Part shown: one piece after another, positions 4,990 through 9,605 of the stretch
Layout of the letters: every line of letters begins with the position of its first letter
Position numbering within the stretch: the stretch's first letter is position 1
Made by a program: the position numbers and the translations under genes
Notes under the pieces: model-generated
Seen by the model: the letters and a program-made list of their open reading frames with translations, nothing else
Databases searched by the model: none
What the model was told of the DNA's origin: nothing
Origin: Alphaproteobacteria bacterium
GTDB taxonomy: Bacteria > Pseudomonadota > Alphaproteobacteria > Micropepsales > Micropepsaceae
Assembly: GCA_028869725.1 (NCBI GenBank)
Contig: JAGWRJ010000534.1
Coordinates: 1-9,605 of the forward strand
Direction: 5' to 3'
Length of the DNA: 9,605 bases

Positions 4990-6060
4990 ATGCACGACGT
5001 CGCAGACCACCTTACCGCCGAAGCCCCGAAGATTCCGCCGATGCAAAAGCAGGGCGGCATGCTAGGTGCTGCCGTTAACAATTGGGTGCCGCACAAGATC
5101 CAGCTGCGGGACGCCTGGTTTCCGCTGGCGCATACCTTCGCAGTTGGCGACAAGCCAGTGCGTCGCTCGATCTATTCCCATCCCTATTTTCTATGGCGGG
5201 AAAGCGGGCGGGTCGTGGCCTCGGAGTTCCATCCCTCCGAAAAGCAGACGCGCCCCGCTTCAGCCCTTACTAGAGGCACCGGCCGCTATCCGGTCATGGA
5301 ACATTACGGCTATGTCTGGGGCTGGTTTGGAAATCCCGACGCGGCATCTGAGAGTCATCTTCCAAGCCTTCCCATCCTGCCTCCCAATGGCGGCCTTCCC
5401 CATCATATGCTGGGCACGGTCCGATTCGATTGCTGCGCGCCGCTGTCCTTGGAAAACCTAATCGATCTTACGCATGCAGACTTCTTGCACGCCAATGTGG
5501 TCGGTGACGAGAAATCGGAGAGCGAGGATATTCAATTCTTCTGGGATACCGAATCGATTACAATGGTACGTACCTGCACGGGGAAATCTGTGGCGCCGGT
5601 GATGCGCTTTTTCAGCGGCATTAAGAGCAAGACTCAGAATGTGCGCCAAGTGATCCGCATCTACCTGCGCAGCCATTGCGCCATCGCTTATGGACGTTTT
5701 GACCCGGGCGATGATGTTCCGCTGTTTCATCCTTGCGTTCCAGAAACGCGCGACCGTACGCGTTTAGATTATGCGATGAACACCTCGCACACACATAAGC
5801 TCTTTCGTTACGTGATGCCCAAGGCAAGCTATGTCGTTTCGCGGCAGGACAGCTATATGACCTCACCGCAAAGCCCTCGCTACATGCATCTTGAGCAGCG
5901 GCGCGACCTCCACTCCAAGTTCGATGGGCCGGGACAGCGCTACCGTGTGCTTATGCAGGAATTGGCAGATCGCCAGGCTGCGGGTGATTTCACCTACCGT
6001 GATAACGTGAGCGAGGACTGCAGCGACATCATCGGCCTGCGCCGCGAATTTCGCTACTGA
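4990..6060 (+). CDS. Rieske oxygenase-like catalytic subunit lacking the Rieske cluster site
   Basis: This 356-aa protein is the oxygen-activating half of the pair. The motif ENLIDLTHADFLH gives N156, D159 (bridging Asp), H162 and H167. D287 in RQDSYMTSPQ is the likely third, carboxylate ligand by analogy with the E/Q-D-x2-M-I-E-A-Q segment of VanA/DdmC-type enzymes. The N-terminal part still shows the Rieske-domain frame (WFPLAHTFAVGDKPVRR at 43-59, then FLWRESGRVVASEFHP, and HYGYVWGWFGNP at 105-116), but the segment with both cluster-binding loops is missing, and no cysteine occurs before C148. It therefore cannot hold the [2Fe-2S] cluster and needs electrons from another protein, most simply its neighbour. 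The start at ATG 4990 follows GAGGAGAG at 4978-4985, which overlaps the upstream stop. Ferredoxin and reductase are not in the window. Product specificity (hydroxylation or demethylation, and of what) cannot be read from sequence. Confidence 0.9.
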   Translation: MHDVADHLTAEAPKIPPMQKQGGMLGAAVNNWVPHKIQLRDAWFPLAHTFAVGDKPVRRSIYSHPYFLWRESGRVVASEFHPSEKQTRPASALTRGTGRYPVMEHYGYVWGWFGNPDAASESHLPSLPILPPNGGLPHHMLGTVRFDCCAPLSLENLIDLTHADFLHANVVGDEKSESEDIQFFWDTESITMVRTCTGKSVAPVMRFFSGIKSKTQNVRQVIRIYLRSHCAIAYGRFDPGDDVPLFHPCVPETRDRTRLDYAMNTSHTHKLFRYVMPKASYVVSRQDSYMTSPQSPRYMHLEQRRDLHSKFDGPGQRYRVLMQELADRQAAGDFTYRDNVSEDCSDIIGLRREFRY

Positions 6061-6092
6061 CCGAAAACTAGCAGAGCCGCGTTCAGGGACAT

Positions 6093-6110
6093 CGCTTCGG
6101 ATCAGAAGCG
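6093..6110. terminator. Hairpin between convergent genes
   Basis: CGCTTC (6093-6098) and GAAGCG (6105-6110) form a 6-bp stem with a 6-nt loop. It lies in the 56-bp gap between the stops of the catalytic Rieske subunit and the DUF1214-like gene. No T run follows on either strand, so it would be a weak or Rho-assisted terminator. Confidence 0.35.
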
Positions 6111-6116
6111 GAAGGG

Positions 6117-7397
6117 CTATTGCTTGAGGCGCCGTGCGTGGTGAGCAATCCGCAGCGCAACCTGCGCGGCGCGTTCCTCCAGGCATATGCGGGGAACGTC
6201 AGGCGGTAGTGCTCGTGCCAGGTCGTCGAAGCGCACTTGCGTCACGGAGCGCACTTGCGTCACGGAGCGCACGAGTGTCGCAGGGTCCGTGGTTGGCGGA
6301 AGGCCCTGCCAACGCAGCAACATCCAGCCTTCACTCAGCCCCACTGTATCGATCCAATTATGAAAACCAGGATCGAGCGAAGCCACGATATACGTGAAGC
6401 TGCCATCAGAATTCGGCTTGACCTGAGCCTTGCTCAAGTTTGCCAGCCGGTGAATGGGATCCGGAGAAATCGTCCAGGGGTCGGAAATCTGAAACCCTGT
6501 GTAGTTCGCCTCGCCATCGGTGGTCGTGATCAGGAGCGCCTCATCATCGCTGAGGCGAAACCGGCCTCCGGCAAGAAAGCCCCAGCCACCCGGACGTCCA
6601 TTCGGTCCAACAAGACAATTGGGCTCCGGACAACCCAAAAGGCCGTCCTTAAAGCGGCTCCAGAAGCCGACCCAAACCGGCATTGAAGCCACGATGTCCT
6701 CGACGAGCTCGTCTTCGCTCCGGACGGGCGGCTGCGGCCGGCCGTCTGTACGCCGGACCTCGAGCGCGGTTACAGTCTGGCTCCAATCGGGCATGCTATC
6801 GCGCGCGAATATCCAAAGCAGGCCAAGCTCGGATTGCAGATGATTGGGACGTCCTTGCGCCGGCTCCGGACTCACCGTGATTGTGAAACTACCTGCCTCG
6901 GAGACGATTGTCTGGATTGTCAGCGCTACAAGGGTTCGACCAAGTCCAGCATAACCATCAAAATCTGCAACGATTTCGATCGTAAACTGTGTCGGCTTGA
7001 TACTAAAGCCGCCGCGGATCTCGTAAGAGCCCGCGCCATCGATAGGAATTTCGCGGTTGGTATTGTCCGGATTATCAATGGCGACTGCGGCTCCTGGATA
7101 GGTGTGGCCGAGCCACACCCGGGGGGGATTGTAGACATTCCAAATCACTTGAGGGCGGGAGGCGTCGGCATTTACAACTCGCATCGTGAGCGCCAACAGC
7201 CACTGGTCGAGTGCGCGATCAAGGCCCAACCGGCCATCGGGGGTCTGCGCGAGCGGATCTTGCAATAGCGTAGCGCGGGTCCGCTCACGAGCAGCACGTA
7301 CGCGTGGAGTTTCGATCAGACGCAAGGCCAACATCTCGGCGTCACGTTGCACTGCCGTAGCAAGTGCGCACGACATAACTCTTGAACTGCTCATCAT
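6117..7397 (-). CDS. DUF1214-like protein of unknown function
   Basis: This 426-aa protein resembles, by eye, the DUF1214-type proteins frequent in sphingomonad catabolic regions. The C-terminal part has the typical order: NYTGFQISDPWTISPDP (298-314), a Leu/Ala/Lys segment with LSKAQV, then DGSFTYIVASLDPGFHNWIDT (331-351), VGLSEGWMLLRWQGLP. The N-terminal 130 residues are helical, then beta-rich. No catalytic residues are known to me for the family, and no signal peptide is clear. The frame is open to a TTG at 7463, but the twin ATG at 7397/7394 is preferred; a strong ribosome binding site is absent for any start, and ATG 7376 is also possible. An 18-bp tandem duplication encodes RSVTQV twice (377-388). 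It converges on the Rieske operon and is probably part of the same catabolic region. Family assignment is moderate. Confidence 0.75.
   Translation of the reverse strand: MMSSSRVMSCALATAVQRDAEMLALRLIETPRVRAARERTRATLLQDPLAQTPDGRLGLDRALDQWLLALTMRVVNADASRPQVIWNVYNPPRVWLGHTYPGAAVAIDNPDNTNREIPIDGAGSYEIRGGFSIKPTQFTIEIVADFDGYAGLGRTLVALTIQTIVSEAGSFTITVSPEPAQGRPNHLQSELGLLWIFARDSMPDWSQTVTALEVRRTDGRPQPPVRSEDELVEDIVASMPVWVGFWSRFKDGLLGCPEPNCLVGPNGRPGGWGFLAGGRFRLSDDEALLITTTDGEANYTGFQISDPWTISPDPIHRLANLSKAQVKPNSDGSFTYIVASLDPGFHNWIDTVGLSEGWMLLRWQGLPPTTDPATLVRSVTQVRSVTQVRFDDLARALPPDVPRICLEERAAQVALRIAHHARRLKQ
6231..6272. repeat. 18-bp tandem repeat (2 full copies plus 6 bp) inside the DUF1214-like gene
   Basis: The unit GCGCACTTGCGTCACGGA occurs at 6231-6248 and 6249-6266 with no mismatch, followed by the first 6 bases of a third copy (6267-6272). 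Being a multiple of 3, it keeps frame and duplicates six residues (RSVTQV) near the C-terminus of the protein. Perfect identity suggests a recent slippage event. Confidence 0.9.
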
Positions 7398-7440
7398 CGG
7401 TTTTTTATCATGGCTCGGCAAGTAAATGACCAAATCGATC

Positions 7441-7662
7441 CTAATAGTCCGTGAGAGGGGCAAGCAGGTGCTTAGGGGCTATACCGAACTGCTCTGGAGC
7501 ATCCCCATGCTTCCAAGGACGAGGCCGCATGTGTGTTCGCGAGGTGTCTAGAGAATGACGAATTCTCTGACGTGCCTGCTCGCGGAGTCCTGTCGCCGCT
7601 TCGGCCTTGTGAATAAGAACTGCCTTGCCGGGCAGTTTGTCCGTAACAGCCTCGCTCACCAT
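7441..7662 (-). CDS. Possible small protein (73 aa), unrecognised
   Basis: A minus-strand frame from ATG 7662 (AAGGCG about 6 nt upstream) to TAG at 7441 encodes 73 residues beginning MVSEAVTDKLPGKAVLIHKA. It has a central Arg/Gln-rich helix (GLREQARQRIRHSLDTSRT) and a C-terminus with RPRPWKHGDAPEQFGI. I do not recognise it. It ends 43 bp upstream of the DUF1214-like start and could be co-transcribed with it. Codon use is only moderately coding-like, and a palindrome lies inside the frame, so the stretch could instead be regulatory DNA of the divergent SDR gene. It may also be the leftover end of a larger lost gene, since the frame stays open to 7725. Confidence 0.35.
   Translation of the reverse strand: MVSEAVTDKLPGKAVLIHKAEAATGLREQARQRIRHSLDTSRTHMRPRPWKHGDAPEQFGIAPKHLLAPLTDY
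7550..7568. promoter_or_regulatory. Palindrome AGAGAAT-N5-ATTCTCT with a third distant half-site
   Basis: AGAGAAT (7550-7556) and ATTCTCT (7562-7568) are perfect 7-bp arms around 5 nt. In addition TAGAGAATGACG (7549-7560) recurs as its exact 12-bp reverse complement at 7753-7764. Three matching half-sites within 215 bp upstream of the SDR gene suggest a regulator binding region, possibly with looping. No matching regulator gene is adjacent, so the binder is unknown. Confidence 0.35.
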
Positions 7663-7867
7663 GCTTCGCCTTTTGTATTTCCGGCTGCCCGGATTAGAAG
7701 ATCCTTCCTGAAGCGCCTCCCACATTTTCCTGCCGTCCGAAAGGTCGCTTCACGTCATTCTCTAATTCTGCTGCCGGAGCAAACTGACTTCACCCTGTCG
7801 GACGTCAGGCGAAGCGTTCATCGTTTGAGTGACAGTAGCAGCACAGATCTCGAACACGGGGAAAGTC

Positions 7868-8587
7868 ATGCTGACACTTTCGGGGCGCGCCGCCGTCATC
7901 ACCGGCGCCTCAGCCGGAATCGGAGCCGCGGTCGCGCGCGAATTGGCAAGCGCGGGCGCAAGGCTCGTGCTCACGGCGCGCAGGCAGGATCGACTAGATG
8001 CCCTTGCCGAGGAACTGGGATGCGCCGCGCTGGCTGCCGATATTGGCGACCCACAGACTCCAAGCCGGCTTCTCGCCCTCACCCAGGAGCGGTTCGGCAG
8101 AGCCGATATCCTCGTCAACAACGCCGGGGTGCTGCGTATTGGAACCCTCGACAGCTTCGACCTTGCCGATATGGACGAAATGGTGCGGGTCAATTTCGTG
8201 GCACCCATGCGTGCTTCCTACATATTTGGGCGCGCAATGAAGACTGCGGGAGGCGGAGCGATCGTTAATGTTTCTAGCATTGGTGCGCATCTGACCGGGG
8301 CCTCCACCGGAATATATGGCGGTCTAAAGCGGGCACTAGAAATGGCCACTGAATCGCTGCGCATAGAATTGGCTGGAAGTGGCGTCCGCGTGGGGCTGGT
8401 CGCCCCAGGCACGACCAGCACTGAAATCTTCGAGGACATGAAGGCAGATGGTCAAAAGGGCTGGGACGAATACATCGTCCCGCTTCAGCCGGAGGATGTC
8501 GCGCGCGCGGTCCGCTACATGCTGGAGCAGCCTGCTCACGCCAATGTGGCCCGTGTGCACGTTTATTCCAGCCAGGAAGGCTTCTGA
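7868..8587 (+). CDS. Short-chain dehydrogenase/reductase (SDR)
   Basis: This 239-aa classical SDR is an NAD(P)(H)-dependent cytosolic oxidoreductase for an alcohol/ketone pair. The Rossmann glycine motif TGASAGIG is at 12-19. TARRQDR at 36-42 favours NADP(H) through the Arg pair. AADIGD is at 57-61 region, and NNAGV at 84-88. The catalytic tetrad is N109 (VNF), S137 (NVSS), Y150 and K154 (YGGLK). PGTTSTEIF follows at 180-188. Length is normal and nothing is missing. ATG 7868 is chosen because GGGGAAAG lies just upstream; a GTG at 7829 is also in frame but has no ribosome binding site. The gene stands alone on the plus strand, with a 281-bp gap downstream. It probably oxidises a hydroxylated intermediate of the same pathway as the Rieske pair, but the substrate is unknown. 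Confidence 0.94.
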   Translation: MLTLSGRAAVITGASAGIGAAVARELASAGARLVLTARRQDRLDALAEELGCAALAADIGDPQTPSRLLALTQERFGRADILVNNAGVLRIGTLDSFDLADMDEMVRVNFVAPMRASYIFGRAMKTAGGGAIVNVSSIGAHLTGASTGIYGGLKRALEMATESLRIELAGSGVRVGLVAPGTTSTEIFEDMKADGQKGWDEYIVPLQPEDVARAVRYMLEQPAHANVARVHVYSSQEGF

Positions 8588-8868
8588 TTCAGACCTGCGC
8601 GATGATCTTGATTTACCTGGATATGCCTTAGGTGCCGATTTGCCATAGAAGGGTCTAGACGATGCCCGTGAGGTCTTTGCTTCAAGTTTCTCTTTGAAGT
8701 TAAGTGCAGGCGCCAGTCGATGGCGCCGGCTCGTGGCACCCCGTGCTCGCTTCTCAACCGATAGGTTCGAGAGCACGCTAATGTCGCGCCGCCTTCAGAA
8801 GGGCCCGCATTGGTTGCGGATCTGGATATGCTATCTCTCTCATCGCCGCGCCAGCGGGGCCGCGCGAT
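8588..8868. other. Convergent intergenic region with strong GC hairpin
   Basis: I find no gene in this 281-bp gap between two convergent genes. It contains two hairpins: CTTCAA (8680-8685) with TTGAAG (8694-8699), loop 8 nt; and GGCGCCA (8709-8715) with TGGCGCC (8721-8727), a perfect 7-bp GC-rich stem with a 5-nt loop. Neither has a clear T run. Confidence 0.5.
8709..8727. terminator. Candidate bidirectional terminator hairpin
   Basis: GGCGCCA-GTCGA-TGGCGCC is a stable stem between the SDR gene and the phosphotransferase gene, where both would need to end transcription. A T tract is missing, so the call rests on position and stem strength only. Confidence 0.35.
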
Positions 8869-9605
8869 TTATCCGTCGGCACTTTCATCAACCGGTGTCA
8901 GATTGCGCATAAAGTCGCGAAAATCGACACCCAGTTCCGGAATCGGCATATTAAGCCGTTCGGCAAGATACACGGTCATTAGATTGTCATTGAGCGACTT
9001 GTTGTCGGCACGGATATTACCGATGCCGACCTGACGATTGAATGCTCCTGCTGCGATCAGTGCCATCCTCAGGCCCGCCAGAATGTCGTAGTACTCAAAA
9101 TTGGTGAGCTTGCGTCCGATCACGTTCTCGTAAATCGCGATAGTCTCTTCGCGCGTCGGTAAACCTTCAAGGCGCTGAACTTTGAAGCGCCTACTGAATA
9201 GGTCGTCAAAGTAGAGCCACCACGCCAAATCCATTTCGGCCGGACCGAGCGCCGCGAGTTCCCAATCAATAAGAGCCGCGACACTTCCATCGGGGTTAAA
9301 CATAGTATTCGATGGTGTTGGATCACCCCAGAGCACGTTGACCGGCGGGCTATGCGGCTTATGGGAAAGCACGTAGTCGAGAGCTGCATCCACATAGGGC
9401 ATCGGGCGGCCCTGACCAACGGCCTGATGCCACTCTTTGAGGTATTCAAGATATTGGTCCAGCCCAGGAGCACCGCGGTCGGGGCGATTAAGAAACTCGA
9501 ACCCGTCACGCCAATCCAGCTTACTGAGCCGCGCAAACGCTTCTATGCCGTTCTTCCAGGCTTGTCGGCGCTGTTGCGGGGAGAAATCGACCAGCCAGCC
9601 TTCGA
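8869..9605 (-). CDS. ACAD10/11-like phosphotransferase (aminoglycoside-phosphotransferase fold), 5' partial
   Basis: The window holds the C-terminal 244 residues; the frame is open to the right edge, so the start and the nucleotide-binding lobe are outside. It is a protein-kinase-like small-molecule kinase of the family related to the N-terminal domain of ACAD10/11, where the role is phosphorylation of a hydroxyl on an acyl chain before its elimination. The opening segment EGWLVDFSPQQRRQAWKNGI and KLDWRDGF fit this family. The catalytic loop is LWGDPTPSN (D94 and N99 counted from the first full codon), with Trp where many kinases have His, a form I have seen often in this family. The metal-binding DWE follows (D113 in IDWELAALGP), then AEMDLAWWLYFDD. 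It ends at TAA 8869 and faces the SDR. An acyl-CoA dehydrogenase partner, if any, would lie beyond the window. Confidence 0.9.
   Translation of the reverse strand, partial: EGWLVDFSPQQRRQAWKNGIEAFARLSKLDWRDGFEFLNRPDRGAPGLDQYLEYLKEWHQAVGQGRPMPYVDAALDYVLSHKPHSPPVNVLWGDPTPSNTMFNPDGSVAALIDWELAALGPAEMDLAWWLYFDDLFSRRFKVQRLEGLPTREETIAIYENVIGRKLTNFEYYDILAGLRMALIAAGAFNRQVGIGNIRADNKSLNDNLMTVYLAERLNMPIPELGVDFRDFMRNLTPVDESADG

Noticed and set aside
7555..8268. Plus-strand 237-aa frame running into the SDR gene
   Set aside because: It is a shadow frame: its second half is the SDR gene read out of frame, and it has no start signal.
1..9605. CRISPR array, tRNA, riboswitch, replication origin
   Set aside because: No regularly spaced repeats, no tRNA-like cloverleaf ends and no iteron or DnaA-box clusters were seen on either strand by eye.

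Overview
The window looks like accessory chromosome or plasmid DNA from an alphaproteobacterium, most likely a sphingomonad (Sphingobium, Novosphingobium or Sphingopyxis type). This is inferred from the GC-rich codon use, the gene set (TetR regulator, Rieske oxygenases, SDR, ACAD10/11-type phosphotransferase) and the IS630 and IS1595-type elements. No rRNA, tRNA or housekeeping gene is present, so the genus cannot be fixed from the sequence.

Left part (1-3300), mobile and broken DNA. Positions 3-116 hold the last codons of an IS630-family transposase, interrupted by an amber codon. From 788 to 2959 lies a 2.17-kb IS1595-type transposon. I can define its ends by a 29-bp terminal inverted repeat with 26 matches. 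It holds a 60-aa leader gene under a promoter whose -35 box sits in the left repeat, a complete DDE transposase with a zinc ribbon, a 60-aa gene on the minus strand, and an AT-richer passenger gene with a HEPN-like R-x4-H motif. Minus-strand coding fragments flank both sides (398-787 and 2960-3159) and probably belong to one secreted or periplasmic protein gene that the transposon split.

Middle part (3299-6060), the most interesting locus. A TetR repressor (minus) is divergent from a two-gene operon encoding two Rieske-oxygenase-like alpha subunits. Their active sites are complementary. The first has intact [2Fe-2S] ligands (C48, H50, C68, H71) but has lost the mononuclear-iron histidines. 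The second has the mononuclear-iron motif (N156, D159, H162, H167) but has no cysteine in its first 147 residues, so it cannot bind a Rieske cluster. This reads as a split, obligately heteromeric Rieske oxygenase. A 16-bp quasi-palindrome in the 67-bp intergenic gap is the probable TetR operator.

Right part (6061-9605). A convergent DUF1214-like protein (minus) carries an in-frame 18-bp tandem duplication. A small uncertain gene lies upstream of it. An SDR oxidoreductase (plus) follows, then the C-terminal part of an ACAD10/11-like phosphotransferase (minus) that runs off the window. The set fits uptake-independent catabolism of a hydrophobic substrate (aromatic, terpenoid or steroid-like): oxygenation by the Rieske pair, dehydrogenation by the SDR, and side-chain hydroxyl phosphorylation by the phosphotransferase. 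The substrate is not determined by the sequence, and no ferredoxin or reductase for the oxygenase is encoded here.
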